Assembly (NCBI GenBank): GCA_024233865.1
Contig: JACKPA010000015.1
Location: 62,001-126,000 of the forward strand
Length of the DNA stretch: 64,000 nt
Direction of reading: 5' to 3'
Source of the DNA: Leptospiraceae bacterium
GTDB lineage: Bacteria > Spirochaetota > Leptospiria > Leptospirales > Leptospiraceae
Part shown: in pieces, positions 25,631 through 34,393 of the stretch
Numbering within the stretch: the first letter of the stretch is position 1
Layout: the number at the start of each line of letters is the position of its first letter
The notes under the pieces: model-generated
Told to the model about the DNA's origin: nothing
What the model saw: the letters and a program-made list of their open reading frames with translations, nothing else
Database searches by the model: none
Position numbers and translations under genes: made by a program

Positions 25631-27487
25631 CTATTCCCCACATGCGTGGGGTTGAACCGAATACCAGATCGACTTTTCCGTTAGCTTAGAGCTATTCCCC
25701 ACATGCGTGGGGTTGAACCGGCTAAAGGGCATTTTCTTTCATCTTTTCATCCCTATTCCCCACATGCGTGGGGTTGAACCGTAGTTTTGTGGTAATACTG
25801 TAAACTGTTTCCCACTATTCCCCACATGCGTGGGGTTGAACCGATTTAAAAGAAGAAATTGAAATAGGCTTAATACTATTCCCCACATGCGTGGGGTTGA
25901 ACCGTCCAGTTTAGTCCGTTCCATTCAGCAATCTGACTATTCCCCACATGCGTGGGGTTGAACCGGTTACTCCATTGAAAAAAAAAAAAAAAAATACTAT
26001 TCCCCACATGCGTGGGGTTGAACCGAGAGAGGCAGAAGAAATTTTCTTTTTCTACGTCTATTCCCCACATGCGTGGGGTTGAACCGTAGTAACAGAAGAT
26101 CGGGATTGATTCCCGATTCTATTCCCCACATGCGTGGGGTTGAACCGATTTGGTTTATTAGTAGTCTCATTTCCGTTATTCTATTCCCCACATGCGTGGG
26201 GTTGAACCGAGTTGACAATTTATAAGAGTTCTGGTCTAATCTATTCCCCACATGCGTGGGGTTGAACCGGAAATTAATAATGATCACAAAACTAAGTAAT
26301 ACTATTCCCCACATGCGTGGGGTTGAACCGTTCTTGTCAACTAAAAACATGACAAATTGTCACTATTCCCCACATGCGTGGGGTTGAACCGATAACTGAA
26401 AATAATAGTTTTGAAAAAGGAGACTATTCCCCACATGCGTGGGGTTGAACCGCCAAAAAACCATGCTGAATTTCTTGTTATGAACTATTCCCCACATGCG
26501 TGGGGTTGAACCGGGTTATTGTAAATGAGGAAAATTCTAATAAAACTATTCCCCACATGCGTGGGGTTGAACCGAAATGCCCTTTAGCCAAGATTGGAAT
26601 TACAAACTATTCCCCACATGCGTGGGGTTGAACCGATTTGTTTCAATGATGAGGCAATTTTGTTTACTATTCCCCACATGCGTGGGGTTGAACCGCAAAC
26701 AAATTTTTAAGTCCTGTTACACCTAACTATTCCCCACATGCGTGGGGTTGAACCGAGATAGAAAAAGAACCATATTTACGATTATATCTATTCCCCACAT
26801 GCGTGGGGTTGAACCTACGAAACGATTCCTTTTGGTCATATCCCATTTCTATTCCCCACATGCGTGGGGTTGAACCGACCTGTCTGGAAAAGACCGAATT
26901 ACCGTGAAACTATTCCCCACATGCGTGGGGTTGAACCGACTGCAAACTCTACTCTCAAAGAGTTGACAATCTATTCCCCACATGCGTGGGGTTGAACCGA
27001 TTATCAAAACCGAGGTGAATCTTGGTAAGATCTATTCCCCACATGCGTGGGGTTGAACCGATTACCACGAATTGCCTTACCAGCTTCAACTACTATTCCC
27101 CACATGCGTGGGGTTGAACCGGGATAAATACACCACTATTATTTAATTCAATCCTATTCCCCACATGCGTGGGGTTGAACCGAAGTATTTTGAAAACACA
27201 AACAATTATATAATCTATTCCCCACATGCGTGGGGTTGAACCGTAAAGTAGATTATATTTTCCATCCCACTTTAACTATTCCCCACATGCGTGGGGTTGA
27301 ACCGTAGTGATGAACTTGATTTTTTTCTATCAGTTCCTATTCCCCACATGCGTGGGGTTGAACCGACTAAAACCGATTCCGGTTGTCATGGCAATTACTA
27401 TTCCCCACATGCGTGGGGTTGAACCGTAGAATTTGTTAATTACGAAGCCGAACCAAAACTATTCCCCACATGCGTGGGGTTGAACCG
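25631..27487 (+). CRISPR. Type I-E CRISPR array, 31 repeats and 30 spacers
   Basis: Thirty-one 29-nt repeats start CTATTCCCC and end TTGAACCG, with a CCCCAC/GTGGGG stem that Cas6e would cut at its base, leaving the 8-nt handle TTGAACCG. Spacers are 32 nt except numbers 3 and 9 (33 nt) and 6, 10, 17 and 18 (31 nt). All repeats are identical except repeat 20 (26788-26816), whose last base is T instead of G. The array is transcribed rightward from the leader, so spacer 1 (25660-25691) is the newest. Low repeat decay and an intact cas set suggest an active system. Spacers 2 and 16 overlap on one target. Confidence 0.99.
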
Positions 27488-27683
27488 GAATTAATCCGAG
27501 TTCCTCATCATAATAAGGAATATCGGAACCAAAATTTTCATGTAGTAAAGGTTGTAGATTTTCTTGAATGTAGAGGTGTGAAAGCATAACGCTTTAGAAA
27601 ACGTCAGTGAGCCAAACAGGAAGATATCCTTAGTTCCGAACTACGCTCAGGGAGAGTCGCCTTGAGCGTAGTCAGAAGCGTCT
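27488..27683. other. Array trailer and hairpin repeat, no gene
   Basis: No open frame of note is present after the last repeat. An inverted pair CTACGCTCAGGG (27641-27652) and CCTTGAGCGTAG (27660-27671) forms a strong stem just beyond the stop of the convergent old yellow enzyme gene. It could terminate either transcript. Its core matches the repeat beside cas6e at 24209-24221. Confidence 0.55.
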
Positions 27684-28766
27684 CTACGAAAACGGATAAT
27701 CCGTATACCCTTTTTCACCTGGTGTATAAAATGTGTTCATGTCCAGATTCATGTTCCACTCGATTCCCTTTCTTATTCGGTCTACCAAATCCGGATTGCC
27801 TATAAACGGTCTTCCAAAGGCTACCAAATCACCTTTTCCGTCTTCGAGGTCTTTTTCTGCTTTGTTTGCATCATAACCTCCGCTGAGAATATATGTACCG
27901 GAAAAATTTTTTCTGACAGAACTTTTTATGGATTCTGGAACTTCCGGAGCACCCATTGCTGAGTGGTCAACTATATGAATATATGCTATTCCGATTTTAT
28001 TCAGTTCTTTCACAAGATATGTATACTGCCCTTCTACTTCTGCAAAAGCACCGGTATCATTAAAAACGCCATAAGGAGACAAACGTATACCAACTTTATT
28101 GTGTCCAATAGCAACTACAACGGATTTTGCTATTTCAAGAGCAAATTTGCAACGGTTTTCAATCGAGCCACCGTATCCGTCTGTTCGGTTATTGATATTT
28201 GCATTCAAAAACTGCTCAATGAGATAGCCATTGGCTCCATGTAACTCTATTCCGTCAAAACCGGCTTCTATTGCATTTTTGGATGCTTTGACATATTCCT
28301 CGATAGCATGCTGTATATCACCTTGAGTCATTTCCTTAGGCTCGGTGTGAGGAAGTGCTCCCTTTCCGTCTACATACATTTCACCGGAAACGATTTTGGA
28401 TGAAGGAGACACGACTTCTGCTCCCGGTGGAAGGTTTTCTTTGTGAGAAACCCTACCGGTATGCATTAGTTGTATGAAAATTTTAGCTCCGCCTTTGTGA
28501 ACTGCTTGTGTGACCAATTTCCAGCCTTCTACCTGCTCTTTGGAAAACACCCCTGGTATTCTTGGGTAGCCCAAACCGTTAGGGGAAGGAGATGTGCCTT
28601 CGGTAATGATCAAACCGGCTGTATTTCGTTGCCCGTAATAGGTAGCCATGAGTTCATTGGGAATATTTTTGATCGCTCGCGAGCGGGTCATGGGTGCCAT
28701 AACAATTTTGTTTTGCAACTCCAACCCTGCCAAAGAATAATTTGAAAGTAGTTTTTGTGTATTCAT
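27684..28766 (-). CDS. Old yellow enzyme family alkene/N-ethylmaleimide reductase
   Basis: This 360-residue FMN flavoprotein reduces activated C=C bonds or nitro compounds with NADPH. Family features are the N-terminal IVMAPMTRSRA, the IFIQLMHTGRVSH segment, and the catalytic/ligand pair in ELHGANGYLIEQFLN with HGANGY. GIRLSPYGVFND and the C-terminal LVAFGRPFIGNPDL (FMN phosphate site) follow. It most resembles NemA-type members. It is monocistronic, with the 110-nt upstream gap separating it from a membrane protein gene. Confidence 0.94.
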   Translation of the reverse strand: MNTQKLLSNYSLAGLELQNKIVMAPMTRSRAIKNIPNELMATYYGQRNTAGLIITEGTSPSPNGLGYPRIPGVFSKEQVEGWKLVTQAVHKGGAKIFIQLMHTGRVSHKENLPPGAEVVSPSSKIVSGEMYVDGKGALPHTEPKEMTQGDIQHAIEEYVKASKNAIEAGFDGIELHGANGYLIEQFLNANINNRTDGYGGSIENRCKFALEIAKSVVVAIGHNKVGIRLSPYGVFNDTGAFAEVEGQYTYLVKELNKIGIAYIHIVDHSAMGAPEVPESIKSSVRKNFSGTYILSGGYDANKAEKDLEDGKGDLVAFGRPFIGNPDLVDRIRKGIEWNMNLDMNTFYTPGEKGYTDYPFS

Positions 28767-28876
28767 GTTTTTATGATAATTCGTTGATTTTTAATTCAAG
28801 TTCACATTATATTTCTTCTTTAATCAAACAATCATTATTCTTAAAAAAAACCGTTGCGAGTGATTTAAACCACTTG

Positions 28877-29701
28877 TTAGGAAAAGTCCATTCTATTTTC
28901 GGAGGAAGAAATCAATTTTTGATCCTCTTTTTGTGTTAATTGTCTATAAAGGTAAGCCATACAGTATACGGTAATCGGATATGATACAATAATCCCAACA
29001 AAACAAAACAAAATACCTAGAAAATTCATTGCAAATAAAATAGAATCTACCACTAATAGTTGGGACAAAATACCCTTGGTTATATTAAAGCTTGCTTTTA
29101 AGGATTCTATGGGGCTTAGCCTTTGATCGATAATAAAATATCCAAAGAATTGCAACCGAATGGAGAAATATATTGCTGGTAGTAGAGACAGCAAAAAAAT
29201 GAATCCCAAAATCGTGAATTGGTATAAGATTTGATACAAAAACTGCATAGAATCTGTGGTTAGATTAGATAAAACCGGAAATAAGTTAGATCGATAAGCA
29301 ATAAACCCAATTGGGATAAATAAAAGAACAACTCCACTGACTATAATTAGTAAATACAAAGTGGATGCAATCAGGTATTCCATAAACAAGCCAATATCTT
29401 GGAAAAAGTCCATAATAGATGTTTGGAGTTTGTCATGCAAATTTAGGGCAATTCTTGTAACTCCTATACTAACCATGGTTGACGCTGCAATCTGTAGTAC
29501 AAGGGTAAATAAGCTCGTTTGCAATAACCTGAAAATTGTGTCTGGCTCTGAAGTCCCAAACAAGAATTTGGAAAGAAAGATGGGAACATAATATATAAAG
29601 TTCGATAAAAAAAACCAAAACAAAGAAATTGGCAGGTTTTTGCTAAAGGTCTCTACCCCAAAACTAACTATTTTTTCAACAGAAAAATTTTTATTGGTCA
29701 T
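28877..29701 (-). CDS. Multi-pass membrane protein of unknown function
   Basis: The 274-residue protein is very hydrophobic, with about six transmembrane segments and a typical internal SPIESLKASFNITKG segment as seen in glycerophosphodiester-phosphodiesterase membrane-domain-like or DUF975-like proteins. ATG at 29701 is preceded by AAGGAC at good spacing. The C-terminus is short and charged. I do not assign a function. Confidence 0.75.
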   Translation of the reverse strand: MTNKNFSVEKIVSFGVETFSKNLPISLFWFFLSNFIYYVPIFLSKFLFGTSEPDTIFRLLQTSLFTLVLQIAASTMVSIGVTRIALNLHDKLQTSIMDFFQDIGLFMEYLIASTLYLLIIVSGVVLLFIPIGFIAYRSNLFPVLSNLTTDSMQFLYQILYQFTILGFIFLLSLLPAIYFSIRLQFFGYFIIDQRLSPIESLKASFNITKGILSQLLVVDSILFAMNFLGILFCFVGIIVSYPITVYCMAYLYRQLTQKEDQKLISSSENRMDFS

Positions 29702-29898
29702 ACAAAAAGTCCTTATTGTTAATAAAGAAATTTAGGAAGATTAAAAGCCAATACAAAAAAATCAAGTTGATCAAATTATACGAATTCCAAAAATATACTA
29801 TGATTAGAGTGATTTATTGGATTCATTTGATTTTAAAGACAATCCAAAAACTACTCTATTTTGAATATACAACTAATCAAACATTTAGAAGGAAATCA

Positions 29899-30420
29899 AT
29901 GCATACTATTATCAAAATTTTTATAATAACTTTGGTAGCTACTCTTGCCTTGGAAGCAGAAAAGCTATCTGACAAGTCGAAAGTTCTACTCAAAGGAATT
30001 GGAGCTATTCGAATCGGAATGACCGTAGCAGACGCTCAAAAAGCGGGTGGCGTTACGTTTCAAAAAGGACACAAAAAAGGAAGTTGCGTTTTTTTAACAC
30101 CCAAAGGAGGACCTGAAAACATAACCTTTATAGCAGATAAAGGGAAAATTATGAGCGTTCACATTTATGCTCCTAGTTCAATTAAAACCAAAAGTGGAGT
30201 TGGTATTGATAGCACTGAAAAGCAAATTAAAGATGCTTATCCAGGTCAAATTAAACTGATAGACACTATAACGTCAGACGGAGATACTTTTCAAATTTTT
30301 GCCCTTGTACCAAAAGACAAACCCGTTCAAAATTATAGGGTAATCTTTACCATACACGCGGGAAAAGTGCAAGACTATGCCGCTGGAAAGTTACCATTTG
30401 TAAAAAGCAGATGTGACTAA
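29899..30420 (+). CDS. Small exported protein of unknown function
   Basis: ATG at 29899, with AGAAGGA at 29887-29893, is a far better start than an in-frame start at 29716, so the product has 173 residues. It opens with a signal peptide (HTIIKIFIITLVATLALEA). The mature protein has GIGAIRIGMTVADAQKAGG, a pattern seen in small periplasmic proteins where a helix follows a G-x-x-x-G-M-T turn, and later FIADKGKIMSVHIY. Two cysteines (near positions 72 and 172) may pair. Function is unknown. Confidence 0.78.
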   Translation: MHTIIKIFIITLVATLALEAEKLSDKSKVLLKGIGAIRIGMTVADAQKAGGVTFQKGHKKGSCVFLTPKGGPENITFIADKGKIMSVHIYAPSSIKTKSGVGIDSTEKQIKDAYPGQIKLIDTITSDGDTFQIFALVPKDKPVQNYRVIFTIHAGKVQDYAAGKLPFVKSRCD

Positions 30421-30461
30421 AATTAAAACGACTTAAAATTTAGGATTTTTTTACTTTAAAA

Positions 30462-32162
30462 TCACTTTTTTGCAGTAAATAGTACTTCTTCCGAATCTGT
30501 TAGCAAGCGATAAAATCCTAAATTTCCTAAACAGGATATAATATTAACTGGTAATTCTTGAATGTTTTTATGGATAATTGTATATTTAGTGTTCTTAAAA
30601 AATATTTGAAATTCCGAATTGTTCGAATCACATTTTTGCAAAAATTCATAAGTTTTAGGTAATTTTTCATGGGAGAAAGGGTAAAAACCGGAGTATCCCA
30701 CAAGGATGGGATGGTTGTGATAGAGACTTCGTTCTAAAGAAAATTTTATTTGTTCTTCTTTATCAGGAGAAAGCTCGAGGACTCCAAACGACTCTGGACT
30801 TTTTTGCTTTAAATAATTTGTAATTCTACTATTATATATTTTACTTTTTGTTACATTTACTTGGCTATGTCTAAAATGCGGGACAAGTCTCTCAAAAATT
30901 TGTAGCCCAACCATAAAGCACAGAAGCAATAATAATGTAAATTTCTTTTGTTTAGAAAGAAGACTTAGTAAAATTCCCATTCCTAAACATTCCGCTAAAA
31001 CAACTATCATTCCGGCTCTTCCAATGGCGCGCAGTCCGGAAAGTCCGGGAACAAAGTGAGTTACTAATTGGAACAAATCTGGAAATAAAAGAGCTCCGCT
31101 TGCTAAAAATACTCCTAAACAAAACAAAAGAAAGGTTAAAATCATTCCATTAATATGTTGTCTTGAATAATATTTTAAGTCTTTTTTATATTTCCAAAAA
31201 TATAGAAAAATAAGAACAGAAGAAACAAAAAAAAGAAAGCTAAACAATCCTGGAAATGCATTCCTTTCAAAATGTGTAGGTAAAGGGAGCCAATTTTGAT
31301 AAAAAGGGGGTAGTGAAAAATTGGTAAAATAATCTATGAGCCTACTAGAAGAATAAACTTGCTCAAAAAAATTTCTTTGCATTGAAAATTCGGAATACAT
31401 TTTTCTTGTTTCGTAATATCTGTAAAAAATTGGTAAAGTTAAAACTATACTTATAATAATGGAAAAAAGATAATTTCTAATAATAACCAATTTAATTTTT
31501 TGAGATTGATTTTTAAAACGTCGATGAATCTCAAATAGCCAAAATGGTGGAATGATATACACGGTAAAAACGAAATTATAAAGATTCGATGTTGCCAAAA
31601 CTAGAAATGAAATCGGAATCCATAAAAAAGTATATACGTTAATTTTTTTATTTACTTTTGTCGAAAAATAAAGTGTCATAACGATTCCAACCGCTGCCGT
31701 ATTTTGAAAGTGAGCTGATTGAGCCAAAAAATACAATGAAAAAGTCCATAACCAAGAAGCAACAATGGAAACAAAAATTGAACGGACGTACACATTGTAA
31801 AATAAAAAACAAAACATCCAGTTCAATAAAAAAAATCCAGCAAAGGCTAAGTTTACAGATAGAAAAAAATCTACAGATAAAATCTTATGAAAAATATAAA
31901 CTAAAATACCTTGTAAAATAAATGGATCCGAAAATGCCAGTGTATGTTTTGAAGGGAAAAACATTGGAATATCCCAAAATGTGGATTGATGCGGAAAAAT
32001 TCCGAAAGCAAATTTTTCCATTACTTGTTTTATCACATATACGCAAAAATATGGGTCTATTCCCCAGCCGGGGATTGTATCTTTACTTAAATAGGGAGAT
32101 AAAAGGTACCAAGTAAAAAATATTAAAATAAAAAGAATAAATACATTACCAATTTTTTTCAT
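30462..32162 (-). CDS. Large multi-pass membrane protein, GT-C-like
   Basis: The 566-residue protein has an N-terminal signal anchor, a periplasmic loop with PGWGIDPYFCVYV and FWDIPMFFPSKHTLAFSDPF, then about ten transmembrane segments and a soluble C-terminal domain (about 440-566). This is the shape of GT-C lipid-linked sugar transferases and related YfhO-type proteins; acidic residues in the first loop could be catalytic. The exact family is uncertain. It is the last gene of a minus-strand run after the cyclase (6-nt gap). Confidence 0.7.
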   Translation of the reverse strand: MKKIGNVFILFILIFFTWYLLSPYLSKDTIPGWGIDPYFCVYVIKQVMEKFAFGIFPHQSTFWDIPMFFPSKHTLAFSDPFILQGILVYIFHKILSVDFFLSVNLAFAGFFLLNWMFCFLFYNVYVRSIFVSIVASWLWTFSLYFLAQSAHFQNTAAVGIVMTLYFSTKVNKKINVYTFLWIPISFLVLATSNLYNFVFTVYIIPPFWLFEIHRRFKNQSQKIKLVIIRNYLFSIIISIVLTLPIFYRYYETRKMYSEFSMQRNFFEQVYSSSRLIDYFTNFSLPPFYQNWLPLPTHFERNAFPGLFSFLFFVSSVLIFLYFWKYKKDLKYYSRQHINGMILTFLLFCLGVFLASGALLFPDLFQLVTHFVPGLSGLRAIGRAGMIVVLAECLGMGILLSLLSKQKKFTLLLLLCFMVGLQIFERLVPHFRHSQVNVTKSKIYNSRITNYLKQKSPESFGVLELSPDKEEQIKFSLERSLYHNHPILVGYSGFYPFSHEKLPKTYEFLQKCDSNNSEFQIFFKNTKYTIIHKNIQELPVNIISCLGNLGFYRLLTDSEEVLFTAKK

Positions 32163-32168
32163 AAGTTC

Positions 32169-33152
32169 TCAAGTAGAGTGGGGTACTTTGACTTCCACAC
32201 TTCCAAAAACAGCCAGACCTTTGATATGGAGAGTAGGGTTTTGAGATGATCCGGATTGCCAGGAGTCCCCTTCAAAGTTTCCAAAAATTCCATTCCCATC
32301 TACAACAACGTTGAAGTTGGGAGGGATTGTGATTTCCACCGAACCAAATATAGCCAAAGAGTTTATGTTTGTAGTGCTTGTCTGTAAAATTGCTTCTCGA
32401 AAATCCAACTCAACGGATGCAAAAATACAAAGAATATTCAAAAATTGAGATGGAAACCACTTTCTTTTGCGTGTTACACTCGAAAAAAGAGCAAAAATTT
32501 GTTTAGGTTCTTCAGAAGATGTGATTTCGTTTGTTCCTGCATAGGAAGGCTGTTTTTCTACAAAAGCCGCTTGTAGCGGAGTTTGTGCCAAAGGAATTTG
32601 GAGAGACTCCAAATCTTCCGTAGTTCCTTCTACCTGCATGCGATAGATTACAACCGGCTCACTGATATTTTTTAGAGTTACCGGACCTACTCTTACGAGC
32701 TTGTTTCCAAAATAGCTCTTGATCTGTTCATACACTGCTTGGGAGATACAAATTCCTCCTGGATCGGATAAAGGTTGCAATCTGGCTGCGATATTCACAC
32801 CATTCCCAAAAACATCTCCTTCTCTATAAACAACCTCTCCAATATGAAGTCCAATCCTAACTCGGAGTGTATTTGGGTTTGTTTTTGCAAATTCATCTAA
32901 GGATTCTTGAATGGATATTGCACTTTGCATGGCTGAGTAGCAAGAGTCAAAAACGGCAAGAATCGCATCTCCAATTGTTTTTATAATAGTTCCTCCGTTT
33001 TTTTCAATAATTGGAAATATCAATTGATTGTGTTCTTTTAACAATTCAAGGGTTTGTCCTTCGTCATTTTGCATCAAGCGACTATATCCTTGTATATCGC
33101 TAAAAAGAATAGCAGAAAGTTTTCGTGTTTCTTGGACTGCATCATTGGTCAT
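32169..33152 (-). CDS. Class III adenylate/guanylate cyclase with LiaF-like C-terminal domain
   Basis: Residues 10-180 form a class III cyclase homology domain: ILFSDIQGYSRL with a metal-binding aspartate, KTIGDAILAVFDS with the second aspartate, RIGLHIGEV and GNGVNIAARLQPL with the transition-state residues. After a linker with a basic stretch (TRKRKW), residues about 230-327 form a beta-rich domain with two similar units, LAIFGSVEITIP and LAVFGSVEVKVP. That GSVE pattern is typical of LiaF/DUF2154-like C-terminal beta domains that sense cell-envelope stress in other proteins. The combination suggests a cytoplasmic cyclase with a sensory or scaffolding tail. It lies 4 nt after the Acg-like gene. 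Confidence 0.87.
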   Translation of the reverse strand: MTNDAVQETRKLSAILFSDIQGYSRLMQNDEGQTLELLKEHNQLIFPIIEKNGGTIIKTIGDAILAVFDSCYSAMQSAISIQESLDEFAKTNPNTLRVRIGLHIGEVVYREGDVFGNGVNIAARLQPLSDPGGICISQAVYEQIKSYFGNKLVRVGPVTLKNISEPVVIYRMQVEGTTEDLESLQIPLAQTPLQAAFVEKQPSYAGTNEITSSEEPKQIFALFSSVTRKRKWFPSQFLNILCIFASVELDFREAILQTSTTNINSLAIFGSVEITIPPNFNVVVDGNGIFGNFEGDSWQSGSSQNPTLHIKGLAVFGSVEVKVPHST

Positions 33153-33156
33153 AAAA

Positions 33157-34350
33157 TTACGTTCCTAGTATCATCGATTTTGGGTTTCTACGCGGACTAA
33201 GGAATTGGTAATCACTTCTCCCTAGTCGAACCATCATTTGTATTTTTTCATCGGATTGTATTTGTTCCATCTTCTCCAACTCTTCTCTCAACTGATTCAT
33301 TTCCGGATATTCTTGGAGTATTTGACTCATTGGGTGCATAACCAAATCCAGTGAAGTAACTGACAATTGGAATCGTGCATAATCCATTCCAACTTGAACT
33401 TGATCTTTTAACGAGTTGCCTATTGTTTTAAAAAGAACAAGAGCTTTTGTACTTTCTACTTGGTCTCTAAAAATATCAATTCCACCTTTTTTATTGGATT
33501 CGGAATGCCATACTTCTTTGCCATGTGTCAGAAAAAACTTTTCAACAATCCAAAGTTTTATCCCGGAAAGTCCGTTTCCTCTTAAAGATATACCATCTCT
33601 TTTATCATAAATCTCTTCATCGTTATAACGAAACCAAATTCTGCTTTCTTCGTGCTTGGCAAAAGTATTTGTCTCTATGGTAAAAGCTTCTTTGAGCTTT
33701 TCTTTATAAGTACCAAGACTATTTGTATCATTTATAAATTTTAGGGTAGAATATTTTGGTTTGGTAAGCGATAGGATTTTTGCGTATTCTTCCTTTTGAA
33801 TCATTTCACCTTCGTATTTACACCTATTGGTTGCCCGATTGGGAACTGCATCATACAAAGAATCTTTTTTGATATTTGTATCCTTTTCCAAAACAACTTT
33901 GGCTATTGGCTTTTGTCCGATTTCTTGAAATTTATAAGTTCCTTCGGGAAGTAAGGCTATTTGTGTCTTATAACCAATCACACTTGCACCGATTTTTAAA
34001 TGTTCCAAAAAAGTTCCTTGTCCGATATGAATTTGCCTTGCAGGAGGATCAGTTTGGGGTAGTATCCTTTTCTCATCAACATACAAAAACATTTCTTTAT
34101 CGTTTATAATACGAAACTTCCATGCCTGTGTGTTGTGGGGATTGGGTGCCGTAATTCCAACGTTTATTGCCTTGAGTATGGGTGTTCTCAAACCGGAAGA
34201 CTCCGCATTTTGAATAGGATCCTTTCCATCTTGTCCGTAGTTCCGAGTGCTAAGTGTATTTGTTTTGCAGTTTTCCAAAAATTCGGGAACCGTAAGAAAC
34301 AAACCCGTATTGATACAATGATGGATAAATTGTTTTCTGCTAAAATTCAT
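33157..34350 (-). CDS. Acg-type nitroreductase-like FMN protein
   Basis: The start is placed at ATG 34350, with AAGGAG at 34365-34360, giving 397 residues; a longer frame to 34452 would overlap the upstream gene. The sequence matches the Acg branch of the nitroreductase fold: TAPNPHNTQAWKF, DPPARQIHIGQGTFLEHLKI, NRATNRCKYEG and MHPMSQILQEYPEM. These proteins bind FMN, and some may store rather than turn over the cofactor. The N-terminus FSRKQFIHHC plus a hydrophobic stretch resembles a Tat-type signal with RK in place of RR. It sits between an MDR reductase and the cyclase. Confidence 0.83.
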   Translation of the reverse strand: MNFSRKQFIHHCINTGLFLTVPEFLENCKTNTLSTRNYGQDGKDPIQNAESSGLRTPILKAINVGITAPNPHNTQAWKFRIINDKEMFLYVDEKRILPQTDPPARQIHIGQGTFLEHLKIGASVIGYKTQIALLPEGTYKFQEIGQKPIAKVVLEKDTNIKKDSLYDAVPNRATNRCKYEGEMIQKEEYAKILSLTKPKYSTLKFINDTNSLGTYKEKLKEAFTIETNTFAKHEESRIWFRYNDEEIYDKRDGISLRGNGLSGIKLWIVEKFFLTHGKEVWHSESNKKGGIDIFRDQVESTKALVLFKTIGNSLKDQVQVGMDYARFQLSVTSLDLVMHPMSQILQEYPEMNQLREELEKMEQIQSDEKIQMMVRLGRSDYQFLSPRRNPKSMILGT

Positions 34351-34365
34351 TTTTGTAATCTCCTT

Positions 34366-34391
34366 GTATACAGGCAGGATGCCTGTTATAC
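34366..34391. repeat. Intercistronic palindrome between MDR and Acg-like genes
   Basis: GTATACAGGCA, GGA loop, then TGCCTGTTATAC form a nearly perfect stem with one bulge. It sits between the MDR reductase stop (34394) and the ribosome site of the next gene. A related hairpin is at 56503-56521, sharing TGCCTGTTA followed by a pyrimidine-purine-CTC. It is probably a dispersed palindromic element rather than a terminator, as no T-run follows. Confidence 0.6.
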
Positions 34392-34393
34392 TC

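Noticed and set aside
25739..26350. Minus-strand open frames encoding repeated NPTHVGN-like peptides
   Set aside because: They are translations of CRISPR repeats and spacers, not genes.
29716..29898. N-terminal 61-residue extension of the exported protein
   Set aside because: A strong ribosome site and a signal peptide start at 29899; the upstream part is lysine-rich, AT-biased noise.
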